NCBI RefSeq assembly: GCF_963169125.1 | Contig: NC_084802.1 | Span: 41,715,107-41,779,106, forward strand | Direction of reading: 5' to 3' | Source of the DNA: Humulus lupulus | Taxonomy: Eukaryota; Streptophyta; Magnoliopsida; Rosales; Cannabaceae | Length of the DNA stretch: 64,000 nucleotides | In this document: positions 20,196-30,790 of the stretch, piece by piece | How the letters are laid out: each line of letters begins with the position of its first letter | Numbering within the stretch: position 1 is the stretch's first letter | Notes under the pieces: model-generated | Seen by the model: only the letters and a program-made list of their open reading frames with translations | Databases searched by the model: none | What the model was told of the DNA's origin: nothing | Program-made: the position numbers and the translations under genes

Positions 20196-22840
20196 CTAAG
20201 CCCCATCAGCTGGCCCTTTGGAGGTCGCGGTCTCACCCTGCTCCGCCGCGGCAGAAGCCTCTCCAGTCTCCGATGGAGGAGCCTCCTTATTCAGGCGGGC
20301 TTGAAGCCGCGGCAACAGGAATGCCCAGAGGTCCGGCGGCATGAAGGAGAAGTCCGCGTCCGGATTGTGGGACCAGCAGTGATAGAATAGGTCCTGTAAG
20401 GACTGCTCCGACACGACCCGTTCGTCTTTCAGGGCGATCTGGGAGGTCTGGCCTTCGCCACCTCAAGGTCTGCCCGCGATGCGGCCAGGGAGTTTTTAAG
20501 CTCTAGGTTCTCGGAGCGAAGCTTCTCTAGCTCGGATGCGGCCAGGGAGCGTTTAAGCTCTTGGTTCTCCGAGCGGACCTTCTCTAGCTCGGCTTTTGAG
20601 GCCGCCAAGGCGTCTCTCGCCTCCTGAGACTCCTGGAGGGCAGTCTGGCGATCTGCTTCCAAACCCTCGAGCTGGGCCTTGGTCCTGACGATGCCTCTAT
20701 AGGCGGCAGCCATGCCCTGCAAGAAAAGAGTGATAAATTAGCAAACTGGAAGGAGAAAGGCGGCGTGTGAGTGTCAAAGCCTTAAAAGAAGGGGCACTTT
20801 ACCGTTAAAGTCATGTCCATAGCGGACTCTATAACTCGGACCGGGCTCGTTGTTTCGATGGCCCGGAGCTCCTTCTCCCTGATATTGTAATAGTGGCTGA
20901 CGGCGTAGCTGGCCGACTCGTACACTGTACCCCGGAATGCTTCGGGCATCTTCTCCAGAGCCCGGGGGTCGACCGGGATACGCACGTCCGGGGCTACCGC
21001 GGCCTAATTCCCGACCTCTATTACCCCGTCCTGGGCGGCCAGTGGAGATCGTTGGGGTGGCGGATGCATGAGTCCTGTCCTGGCGACAGGAAGGTTCGCC
21101 CCCGCGACCTGGGATGACGGGTCTCTCCCCTTCTCCGTAGCTGGGGATTTGGTGGAGACCCCGGTCGAGCTCTTGGACTCGCGAAGCCTCTTTAACCTCG
21201 GCCCCGCTGGGGGATTCCCACCAAACACAACGCCCCGCAGACTATTCCCGGGCTGAGACATCTCTTCTGCCAAAGAGCAAAAAACACGGTTATCAGCAAT
21301 CATACAGAAATAAAGGCAATAAGAAAGAAAATACTAAGGGAGCCCTACCCCCCGAGCTGGAAGAGCCTAGGACGATTATCTCACGAACTGGCGAAGGTTC
21401 TAGGTCCGGTTCTGAATCGGGGCTGGACTCTTCTACGTACTGCCTAATCCCCGGAGCGTAGACGCCCCTCTGGAGCGCAGGCCACGTGCGTAAATTGGTC
21501 CCGTACTCCTCAAAAATGGCCGACCTAAAGGCTAGGGTATTATCTACTACTACGGTACCCTTGGGCCGACTCTCTTGGTTGTCCAGCACGAGCTGGTCAA
21601 CGCAGTGGAGCAGAAGCGTGTCCAGGTTCGGATTCCTTGGGTGACGATGGACGAGCTGCCTAGGGTTGAACCTAACCAGCCGGGGGTCTGCAGTGGCCCT
21701 ATCTACGTTCTTAAACAAGTAAAAATTACCTTGACCGGAAGGACCCGCGGCTGCTCCGGATTGGGCCCTCTCCTCGATCATCCCCTGGGCGACCTCCAAG
21801 CTCCGCTTCCTGTTCCTCACCAGAGGAACTTCCTCACCTTCTTCCTCGCCTTCGTCATCTGCGACCTCCTCCGCGGCGATCGGCCTGTTGTCGCGGGCTG
21901 GGGGAGGCCCCCGGGGCCTTTTCAAATTCAAAGTCTGATTTGGGAAAATCAGCTTGCAGAATACCATCGTCTCGTCCGTCACGAGCACGCGGTAGTCTTT
22001 CTCACTGGGAGGCAGGTTCGCCAGTGTGTCGTATTGACCCCCGAGGGTCACGGACTTTTCGGTCCTCGAGTAGATGGCTGCAAGGTTGGTCGAAATCAGA
22101 ATTGGAATAAGGGACGGGCTAAAATAAGATAACCGTTAAAAGGCGAGCTAAATGGAGGATTACTTACGAGGGCGGTTGAAATAATGATGATCGCAGTTTC
22201 GGAACCCAGTAGACATAAAAAACTGGTCTTTTAAGTCGTTTGGATGGCTCGGCAGCTCAATCACTGTTGCTGTGTTAGGGAAGCGGGTTAAGTAATAGAA
22301 CCCGTCGCCTCGCCCCCGCTGGTCCGGGCTGGCTTTGAGGCAGAAGAAGTACAAGATATCAGCAGGAGTGGGGACCTCCCACTCATGCTTTTGGAACAAA
22401 TACCTCAGTCCCGCCAGCAGACGGTAGGAATTGGGGGGGAGCTGAAATGGGGCCAACCCCACGTAGTTCAGAAAATCAGCAAAATACTGATCCAGGGGGA
22501 GGAAGGCCCCTGCCTTGAAGTGTTCCCCGCTCCAGGCCGCGAACGACTCGTCGAGCGGCGTGCAGCTCCTCTCCCCATCCGCAGCAGGTCGGGCGATCAC
22601 GGAGGTCTTCCCCAGAGGAATGTTGTGGTTAAGGAAGATTTTGATGATCTTTGCCTGGCTGGTTATCTTCGAGACGATTCTCTCCGCCTCGAAAAACGCG
22701 TCAGGAGCCACCTCGGCCTGCTTCTCCACCGCCGGTCCAAAATGAGGAATTGGCGAGCTGGTCACCACCGCCTTTCCTTTATCCTTCTGGGAGGCCAAAC
22801 TTCCCACATTCTTCTGTGGCAGATTTCTCTTTGGAGCCAT
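20196..22840 (-). CDS. Tat-2 antisense gene: spliced coiled-coil protein of unknown function, one stop and one frameshift
   Basis: Function unknown. Start ATG at 22840 (MAPKRNLPQKN), eleven bases after the leader-intron acceptor. Exons: 22840-22168, 22077-21349, 21266-20803, 20716-20196. The introns are 90, 82 and 86 bp, all GT-AG, in phases 1, 1 and 0, and each join keeps the frame. About 795 codons. Exon 1 has a globular block (WSGEHFKAGAFLPLDQYF, VGLAPFQLPPN). Exon 2 is acidic then Ser-rich. Exon 4 is a coiled coil with a 57-bp internal duplication, then FYHCWSHNPDADFSFM. Damage: a TAG at 21004-21006 in exon 3 and a one-base frameshift near 20435 in exon 4. Homologous genes lie in Tat-1 and Tat-3 in the same place and orientation. 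The exon 1 block recalls the Pfam family called putative gypsy-type transposon, from memory. Confidence 0.75.
20477..20592 (-). repeat. 57-bp tandem duplication in the coiled-coil exon
   Basis: Two adjacent copies each encode a 19-residue coiled-coil unit (ELEKVRSENQELKRSLAAS and ELEKLRSENLELKNSLAAS). The duplication keeps the frame and lengthens the coil. Confidence 0.85.
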
Positions 22841-22852
22841 CTGGTCGCCTAT

Positions 22853-23560
22853 CGAGCAAAAGAAAAACACTTTAGAAAAGGCGACCCAAGCAGGAGAGTG
22901 AGGCAGACATTAAGGACACGAGCTGGGGTAAGCCCAGCCCGTGGAGAGTGGTGCCACGCGTTCCAAGGAACACGCGCCTATGCCCTCAACAGATCCCAGA
23001 TTACTCGGAATTCGTGTGTCAGATGGCTCAGAGTAAGAAAAAAATAAAAAATAAAAATTTTGCCTTGGGGGGAAAGTTTCAACAGGCAAGGCGTGGCAAA
23101 ACCGCTTTTAAGGCGTATTCCCTAAGCTACCCGGTTTTTGCACCCAAAGTTCCTACGGATCCTACCAGAAATTGTTCCTAAGAAAGAATCATGGAACCCA
23201 TGTTCTAAGGCGATGTCCCATGGCAAATGTGCCCTAATCAAAGAAGGGCCATCACCCTCCATATCCGCGCGACCCAGAAAACCTCTGCATGTGGCTACAG
23301 TAAAATTTTTTACCTAGGCTACAGTGGCATGCTTTCAAAAATAAATGGGGACAGAAGACTTACAGTATAGGGTTGGATGGTGAGCGAGGTTGCTGCGCGG
23401 GTAGGGGCTTCGTTGGCACAGTAATCTCCAAGGCCTTGAAGGAACTCGCACGCTTAAGCTTCGTGAACGGAGAAGATGAGAGCAATGGAAGTGAGGGTTT
23501 TGCTCTTCGGAAGGTCAGAGAGAAAAGAAGGAAATTTGAGAGGTTCTGAATGGTAAGGTG
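22853..23560 (-). other. Leader exon and leader intron of the Tat-2 antisense gene
   Basis: The leader exon runs from about 23560 to 23364 and ends at a GTAAGT donor (23358-23363). The intron runs to an acceptor TCGATAG just before GCGACCAG-ATG. The open frame at 23360-23737 covers this exon, but joining it to exon 1 gives a different frame and an early stop, so I treat the exon as untranslated or as carrying only an upstream frame. Tat-1 and Tat-3 also have a leader intron that ends right before the ATG. Confidence 0.6.
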
Positions 23561-23584
23561 GTCCATGCGTGGGATGACCACCCC

Positions 23585-23610
23585 CTTTTTATACAAGGGG
23601 GGATCACGTG
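23585..23610 (-). promoter_or_regulatory. Antisense promoter of Tat-2: TATA box and G-box
   Basis: On the minus strand GTATAAAAAG (23585-23594) lies 10 bases downstream of CACGTG (23605-23610), a plant G-box. The arrangement and the leader exon that follows support transcription toward pol, against the element. Confidence 0.6.
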
Positions 23611-23829
23611 TAAAAGGCTCCTGGGAGACCCTCCACTCGAAATGTGAAACGACGGCTGGACAGTAGGTTAGGCCATTTAATGCGGTTCTCGTAGAATGTA
23701 CCGTCGCCACCCGCGGCGTTCCACGTATCAGACGCATGCGAAAAGCATGGAATGCGAAGGGTTGTGGGAGAAGTCTAAAAGCTCCAACTGTGGTCTCCCA
23801 TGTCTGACGTCATGTACCACGAGCAGGAG

Positions 23830-23842
23830 CTTGGGGGGCAGA
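23830..23842 (+). other. Terminal polypurine tract of Tat-2
   Basis: CTTGGGGGGCAGA immediately before the 3' LTR. Confidence 0.9.
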
Positions 23843-24618
23843 TGTACGCCCTGGATTTCCCACGGGCTGTTTAGCAGGACGATCCTCGGACTAAACATGA
23901 TTTAGCCCGAGGCTCCCACAGGCCAGAGGCTTTATCTTCAGGACGGGCCCTTTCTAGCTCGAGGGGATGGAGTTTCCTGCTCCGTCTTGTTGTTCCAGGA
24001 GCTGGGAACAACATCCGACGACCACTGAAGGATCAGCTCGGGTTATGGATTGCTCCGGTAGCGAGCTTCTCAGGAAGCTCTGACCCTATGGGAGGTCAAC
24101 ACGCAAGATAAACGTGCATAATCCTGCCATCACGTGTCCGATATCCCCCTGACTTCTCGGACACGCCGCAGGAACGTGCGTATTCAGACACCCACGGATG
24201 GGTTGGGCCGTGCGGCCCATTACCTCCTTCCATACTGATTAGACCACACTTGTGTGTCAGGTTTAGGAAGTAATCATGAATATCAGACTTGATATGACAA
24301 ATGGTAAGGTCACGGGATGACCTCCCTACCAATTTCCAGGTGCCTTCTCCTATAAATATGGAGACCCTGGGAATTGATAGGGGTTGGAAAAAATAGTCTT
24401 GTAAGAACTATATATTTTGTAAACCAATTACCCAGAAAAGATCAATAATATTGACTAGTGGAGTAGAAGGATTTTAACCTTCGAACCACTTAAAAAACGC
24501 GTTTAGGGTCACCTAGTTCTTCTCACAAAGATTTCATATCTGCGACGGTTCTACTTTCAAGTACTAATCTCTCTCTCTTCTTCTCTTAATTACCTGTTGC
24601 CGAAGAACCGCGTCAACA
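23843..24618 (+). repeat. 3' LTR of Tat-2
   Basis: 776 bp, identical to the 5' LTR except for C at 24540. It should supply the polyadenylation signal of the sense transcript and begins about 230 bases upstream of the antisense TATA box. Target duplication TAAAG follows at 24619-24623. Confidence 0.97.
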
Positions 24619-24623
24619 TAAAG

Positions 24624-26435
24624 CAATTTTGGTATTATTTGTTTAGACTTGTCATTTTGTATACCTGCAAAGCAATTTTGGTATTAATATATTTTGCACC
24701 CTTATTTTAACACATGCTACTTTTGTAAAATGTGAAAATAACTCCATAATGTTTACATGAAACCATTTCAAATTAAGAACACTATTTAGTAGCAAAACTC
24801 TTTCTTTAGTTTTATATATATATATATATATATACTAAATTCAAGTAATGTGCAATGCATGTTTGCTTAGTTTTATTTATAAAATTTATTAATTATTATT
24901 ATTAAATTTATATATTGTCATATAAATTTCAAATAAATAAATAATATTATAAATAAAAGAATGACATAAATATATTAAAAGAAAAATTAAACCAAAATAT
25001 TATTTATAATTTTTAAAATATATATAATATGATAATCTTTTTAAACATAAATTATAATTTTTTTAATTAAAATTAAGATTATGTGTTATATATTATTATA
25101 ATCATAGTTTATAATATATAAATTTATATTAATATAAGTTAAATTTTTAGTCTTGTATTAAATATTGTTATCATAATAATATTTGAATTCATATTAATTT
25201 AATTAGTGAAAAATTGATAATAATATTTTATAATATTTAAATTTATATTAATATAATTATTAAATATCTAGTCTTGTATTATATATTATCATAATAATGA
25301 TATTCTATAACATTTGAATTTGAATTTGAATTTGAATTTATATTAATATAATTAATAAATATATATATTTTTAATTAGTTTAAAAATATATATTCCGCTA
25401 AATATTTAGAATATTTCGTTACATCAACAAAATAAACCGTTAAACCAAGAATTTCCATTATCAATACACTTTTTATATAGAAGAGATATACTAAATTTCT
25501 TTGGTGCGGTTGTGGAAAACATCCGCACAGGTGCGCTTGTTTTGGTGTGATTTGATTGGTTGGATTTTATATGGATAAGAAGGTTAGTAAAGGCTAGCGT
25601 GGGCACGAGTGTATTGTAATATTTTCCATATGGAAAATTTCAATTTCGAAGAATTTTTGCTTCTACCACAAATCGTCAAGAAGAACTTGAAATCTCCTCC
25701 TCGATTCAACCCTGGTTCTTAATTCCTGATTCCATTGATTGAGACAGGCGGCGGGTAAAGAAAGGAGAATACTGTTGAACGTTCTTTGGAGGCCGGAGAG
25801 ACGGGAAATGTCGCCACCATAGTCGCCACCACATCCGCCTCAACTTCCACCAAAGACACTGGCGCAATCCCAAAACACTGCCGATTCTCAGAAACTTATC
25901 AGAATTGGGTTAAGGAGAAATAATGTTTTGGGGGTTAATGAGATTCGATGTTTAGGCATTTGGTATCTCTTGATTCTAATTAGTATTTTCTTTTAATAAT
26001 GTTTATGCTGCATTCAAAATTGAAATGTTGGTTTAAAACAATTTTGTTTTACAATTCTATTTTATTTTGTAGATTTTAATAATCTAAATTGGGATAAATA
26101 AGGATATTTTTAGTGATGGTGACCACATTGTGCTCAGTAAGTCTAGAGAGTAGATGCTTCATAGTTCATAGTTCGAATATGTAAATCAATGGGCAGACAT
26201 CCCATTGCAATGGTTATGAGATCCCATTGCAATGGTTATGAGATTTGTTTTATGTGTATTTTGAATTGTTCGTTGATAAGAAAAAAATTATTTTTTTTTA
26301 GTCTATGTTGATAATGTTTTATCAGTGTTTTTCTATGAGGTCTCACGTTCAATTCCTTGTGATGGTGAGCTATCCAGCAAGGTTTTTGCCTCTTAAAGAT
26401 TTTAGAGTTTTCATAATGAAAAGTATATATATTTA
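24624..26435. other. AT-rich unassigned sequence right of Tat-2
   Basis: No LTR or recognisable gene. 24660-25430 is very AT-rich. Between about 25500 and 25930 base composition rises and there is gene-like leader sequence (for example CCGCCTCAACTTCCACC) but no frame I can name. Small duplications occur at 26199-26243 (GATCCCATTGCAATGGTTAT repeated). A CGTTCAATTCC string near 26345 recalls a tRNA B-box, but no tRNA or SINE can be built around it. Confidence 0.5.
24813..24834 (+). repeat. (TA)n microsatellite
   Basis: About eleven TA units. Confidence 0.85.
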
Positions 26436-27116
26436 TGACGATTGAGGATTGAACCCTGTAAAATACTCAATCACAGTAAAACAAAACAAAGAACTCTGCA
26501 AGTTCTAGTGTTAAGACAACAAGTTTTGCAGTAAAGACAATGTATCAAACAGTAAGAAAACTAAATGTAAAAGAAAATGAACACCTAAGAATACTTGGTT
26601 CGAAATCAACAAAGATGGTTGATCCTACATCTAAGGTGAGGCAACAAGCCTTAGTCAAATCCACTATCTCAGTAAGAACAGATTACACCCTTAAAGATCA
26701 CTCAAGTGTATGAGCACAATACACTTTCTCTTTCAGCTCAATCCACTATCTCAGTAAGAACAGATTACACCCTTAAAGATCACTCAAGTGTATGAACACA
26801 ATACACTTTCTCTTTCAGCTCACTCAAGAATCCTCAAAATTCTCACAAATGAACTCTCTCAAATCTCTCTACAATGAATCCAGTGAATACACCACAGTCT
26901 AACCTAAATTCAATCTGACTTTAGGCTATATATAGTAGATGATGAGTGTTGGAGAGCTTTTGAATCTTCTAACTGACTTCAAGTAGTCATAACAGATTTG
27001 ATGGTTGTTGAGACTGTGAGCTGATGAGTTAGTTTCAGCCTAACTAACTACTGCCATGTTGGCAATTCGAGTGATACAATATGATTGGGGCTTTGGATGA
27101 TGACTCAGATCTCACA
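26436..27116 (-). repeat. 3' LTR of the copia element, with an 82-bp internal duplication
   Basis: On the minus strand it begins TGTGAGATCTGAG after GGTGGAGAATTG and ends near ATTGAGGATTG. It is about 681 bp against 600 bp for the solo LTR at 9367. The excess is explained by a tandem duplication, 26659-26740 and 26741-26822. The outer end is mutated, so the boundary is approximate. Confidence 0.8.
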
Positions 27117-27192
27117 ATTCTCCACCTTGAGTCAGCAATCCAAAGTTTGAGGATGAATATTAGGTTCTGCTGCCTTACTTCCTGTTGCTGCG

Positions 27193-27449
27193 TTATTCTT
27201 TGATTTTAAGCAAGTTCAAAGCATCATTGAACTTGCCTACTGGAATCACTTTAGTCATCATATCAGCAGGATTTATCTTAGTAGCTATCTTGTTCACCTT
27301 TATCATTCCTTTAGCTACTATGTCCCTCAGAAAATGAAGCTTTACATCTATGTGCTTTGTCCTCTCGTGAAATACAGTGTTCTTAGATAGGTGTATAACA
27401 CTTTGAGAATCAAAGTGCACAACAACTTGTTCTTTCTTGAAACCCAATT
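27193..27449 (-). pseudogene. copia RNase H, C-terminal fragment
   Basis: Encodes HFDSQSVIHLSKNTVFHERT, then HIDVKLHFLRD and NPADMMTKVIP, the standard C-terminal part of copia RNase H, and ends at a normal stop. It is open but lacks everything upstream because Tekay-minus begins at 27450. Confidence 0.85.
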
Positions 27450-28240
27450 TGTAACGCCCCTGTTAGCCAAGACCGTTATACTATGTATTTTAAATAGTGC
27501 TTGACTTGCTAAACGAGTCATTAGGCCATACACATACATCTAAATGTGATTAATGGTCTAGGGTAAAAATTTCGGTAAAAAAGAATGGATATTTCATTAA
27601 AACATTAAACTATACATGGGATCCCATAATAGTGTTTACATAGTTGTTTACAATTCCAAAAGGGTCAATACAACTCAAAAGTTACAATCCGCCGACCTAA
27701 GCGGCAAAATTAGGGTTTAACCCTAGTTCCTCTAACAAAACTTGGCAGTGGTGGTCAAGCGATCGCATATGTACACGTCGCCACCTAATCTCTCCAACTC
27801 ATGGCTGGTTTAGCTTTCCTTTCCCCTTACCTACACCACATAGCACCCGTGAGCCAGGGCTCAGCAAGAAAACTTAAACATGCTCATAAGCAGTTAATAA
27901 TACATTACCAAACATAATAAGCATGCCTAGTAGTCATAACCCTACTCATGCATGCATATCATTCAAATAAATGACTACAATCTCATATGGGGCCAATAGC
28001 CTTAAATAAATGATTAGTTGAATCATATTGGGGCCCGTTTCCCAACTACACAATTGATAAATCACACTGGGGCTCAACGCCCTAGGACCTGGGACTAATA
28101 AGTCACCCTGGGGCCCATTGCCCTATCCTCTATATAACCATCCTTTGAGTTGGTCCAGTGTACCTGGCGCTTTAGTTTTCCACGACCATTGGGTCAGACA
28201 AGAGTATAATGTGCTCCTGATTAGCTCTAACCTTATCGAC

Positions 28241-28440
28241 CAGTGCTCTGCGCACTATTGTCGTCTTTGACTAATATGTAAATTATTTTCGACCAGTGCT
28301 CAACTCTATTGTCGTCCTTGACTGATATGTCAATGCTTTTCGATCAGCGCTCAATGCTATTACTGTCCTTGACTGATAAGTCAATGCTTTTCGACCAGCG
28401 CTCAGTGCTATTGCCGTTCTTGACTCATAAGTCAAGCCAT
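28241..28440 (-). repeat. Tandem units in the Tekay-minus LTR
   Basis: About four units of 50-60 bases, each with CGACCAGTGCTCA-like sequence and an imperfect TTGACT...AGTCAA inverted repeat. They are the counterpart of the longer array in Tekay-plus at 35720-36255. Confidence 0.7.
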
Positions 28441-28880
28441 TCTCAATTATATAATGCTAACATGCATTCGTCATATAACAAATATCCATATATAGAGCAC
28501 TCAATATGCTTAATCAATCATTCACATGCATAATCATAATTATACACATTTACAGGGGCCAACACTTAATCGAGACTATATTTGACATTCAGGCCAAGCC
28601 CTAATCATATACATCACATAATGGGTGCAGTTTTCTTACCTTAGGTACAAGTGTAAAGTAAGATAAGAATGACCCTCGAACACGATCCTGAACCTGAGAC
28701 CCTAGCGGTATTCTAGTCATAACCAAATATGAAATCTTATCAATAACGAGCAAATAAAGGCTTCCAGACCGAGTCCTAGCCTTCGTGACCTTGAATTCTA
28801 CTAAACCGGGTAGTAGAATCGATCCCGAGACTTTAAGTTTGAATTCCCATCAATAAAAACCTAAAATGGCCAAAGTTGCC

Positions 28881-29030
28881 CAGGCGGGCCGCGGCATGCC
28901 TCCCAGACAAAAAGCCCCATGTCTGAAAATCAGGACACGGGTCGCGGCATGCCCCTAAGGGCCGCAACATGCTTACCCAGACAGAATCACCTCTGTTCCC
29001 TAGGTTCACACGGGCCGCAACACGACCCCG
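28881..29030 (-). repeat. GC-rich palindromic word cluster in the Tekay-minus LTR
   Basis: The words GGGCCGCGGCATGCC, GGGTCGCGGCATGCC, GGGCCGCAACATGC and GGGCCGCAACACG occur within 150 bases of otherwise AT-rich LTR. Confidence 0.7.
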
Positions 29031-29262
29031 TGAACCCAGAAATCCCTATTTTTCCTCAGCCAAAATCTTACCAAAAATCCCTTCCAAGCAAATCCCAAAA
29101 TCAAATCTCAATCCCAACATAGTATTAGCAGTAATCTAGCAGCAAAAACCCAGCTTAAATACATTCAAAACACTACCAAAAACTCAATCCAATACCCTAA
29201 ATGTTCAAGCTCAAGAACAACAATACCACAAAAAAATTACAAATAAAAATAGAGCTACAATC

Positions 29263-30256
29263 TGTAACGTCCCAAATTACCTAATAAGTCTTAGGGCCTT
29301 GATTAGGGGGCCAGGATGGAAAATTATGGAAATTGTGTGATATATATGTGTATCATTATATGATTGTGTGAGTTATATTATAATATGACTTGATATACAT
29401 GTTTAGGTGTATTAAATATGCATGTGGGCCCATTTCTGATGAAAATGGCAATTTTCCTAATTTGGCCTGTTATGGGTATATTTGGCATATCTGTGATATT
29501 TGTGTGGGACCACATTATTATGTGGATATATTTGGGTTACTCGGCACGAGACGATCCTAGGGAGCAAGCTAGTGGGAAAGTCACAACAGGACCCATATTT
29601 GACTCGATGTGAGTCAATGGGTATATTGGGTAATGAGAATAAATATTTGATGATATATTGGGAGTTAGTGATATTAGGAGGGAATTCTGGGCATTTTGAC
29701 TATTTGGCCCAAGGGGACGTTTTTGGGACCCCGAGCATTAGGATTTTCTTGAGGTTACTTAAGCTCGAAGTAACCTGTCAGAAATAAAAAGAACGTTCAT
29801 TTAAGTTCTCTCTCTCCCATTCTCTTTTTGGCGTTCGATAGCATTTTCGAAGAAAACTTGAGTTTTAGGACTCAGATTCAAGCAATGATCTAGTTATATT
29901 GATTCTAGGGAGATTAGAAGCTTGATAGTTGGAGGATTTAGGTCGGAAACTACGTAATCAGAGGTAATCCAAGCTTTAAGTTCTAAGTTTTAAGTTTCTT
30001 AAGTTTGATTGGATTTTTGTGTTTTGATGAGTTTTTGATTGAATTGTAACTTGAGTTTTGATGGTTTTCGACTGTTGAGTTGTTTGGGAACTTTGTTTTT
30101 GGGATTTGGATAGGTTTGGATAGGTTTTTGCAAGGGGAAAACGAAGGAAAATCTGGGTTTTCATGTCGAGTCGCGGCTGTATTCTTGTGGCGCCACGACT
30201 CAAATCGGTAGAAGGAGAAGGAGGTGCCAAAGGGCTATCGTCACTAAAGACAAGCT
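29263..30256 (+). repeat. 5' LTR of Tekay-plus, truncated
   Basis: Matches the 3' LTR over about 990 bp and then stops. The remaining two thirds, including the W-box-like array and the primer-binding site, are deleted. A GC-rich palindromic pair (GAGTCGCGGC and GGCGCCACGACTC) is at 30172-30210. Confidence 0.85.
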
Positions 30257-30790
30257 CCACTCAGGGTATGGTGACTATTTATGTGGTTATATGTTTAAAT
30301 GCTTAAATAAGATATAAATGCTTTACCTGCATGCCTTATTAGGAGCATGCGATTTTTTTGGCAAGAGCAGGGGTTATTGATTGATGCATGAATGTTGTGG
30401 GCATGTATTGTAGTACCGCAGTGGTATGTGATTGTGGTGCTGTGTGATTTTTCCCATGGGGGAAGCTTTTGAAAGTGCTCATCATGATTAATGGGTCAAG
30501 TTATTGATTGCTGAATAAATCAAAGGTTATGTACCTAAGGCAGTTAATGGGACCCGGTGGTGTTTATATCGCGGCTGAGAATTACAGCCAGAGCCTGTGC
30601 CCTTCGCCTGCCCCTCAGAATTGGCAGTAGGTGTTTACATATATGCAATTAAGATTGCAGAGGCAAAAGGAAGATATCATATGTTTAAAACAATAAGTTA
30701 TGTGAAGGAACACATCTTCCTTTGTTATGCCAGCAGTGGCACTAGTATTGGCTCATCCTTGAGCTAAGAATAGATGGGAATTTATTTGTG
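30257..30790 (+). other. Leader and gag start of Tekay-plus
   Basis: Noncoding leader with a GCATGCCTTATTAGGAGCATGC stretch like the leader repeats of Tekay-minus (63170-63460). From about 30580 it matches the gag start of Tekay-minus (PSPAPQNWQ), broken by a TAG near 30627. Confidence 0.6.

Larger units (their letters stand above)
12079..24618 (+). mobile_element. Tat-2: complete, young Tat-lineage Ty3/gypsy retrotransposon (12,540 bp)
   Basis: Two 776-bp LTRs (12079-12854 and 23843-24618) differ at one base (A at 12776, C at 24540). The flanks carry the target duplication TAAAG (12074-12078 and 24619-24623). Inside are an unbroken gag-pol frame (12910-19236), an internal polypurine word, five 122-bp tandem repeats, an antisense spliced gene and the terminal polypurine tract. 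The second RNase H between the first RNase H and integrase marks the Tat clade; the antisense gene and tandem repeats fit Retand-like members. LTR identity implies very recent insertion. The element has all parts needed for autonomous movement. Confidence 0.97.
26436..27449 (-). mobile_element. 3' end of a Ty1/copia element
   Basis: Read right to left: end of RNase H (27447-27193), a polypurine tract, then the 3' LTR (27116-26436). The rest was displaced by the Tekay-minus insertion that starts at 27450. The LTR is the same family as the solo LTR at 9367-9966. Confidence 0.85.
27450..29262 (-). repeat. Tekay-minus 3' LTR, outer part
   Basis: Begins (plus-strand view) TGTAACGCCCCTGTTAGCC and closely parallels the 5' LTR at 63680. 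It contains short tandem units with TTGACTGATATGTCAA-like inverted repeats (28250-28440) and a cluster of GC-rich words (28881-29030). It continues at 43733 after the Tekay-plus insertion. Confidence 0.85.

Noticed and set aside
20196..22840. The antisense gene as an unrelated captured host gene
   Set aside because: It occurs in three diverged Tat elements at the same position with matching intron phases and motifs, so it belongs to the element lineage. An ancient capture remains possible.
23360..23737. A 125-codon minus-strand frame as a separate protein
   Set aside because: It covers the leader exon of the antisense gene. Its stop lies inside the GTAAGT donor and its frame does not join exon 1.
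26330..26360. tRNA-like B-box string CGTTCAATTCC
   Set aside because: No A-box at the right distance, no foldable cloverleaf and no target-duplicated SINE ends.
27193..27449. An isolated open RNase H frame as a host gene
   Set aside because: The motifs are copia RNase H and it abuts a copia polypurine tract and LTR.
28241..28440. CRISPR-like spaced repeats (also 35720-36255 and 63170-63460)
   Set aside because: Units are degenerate, spacers repeat along with the repeats, and all lie within LTRs or leaders of plant retrotransposons.
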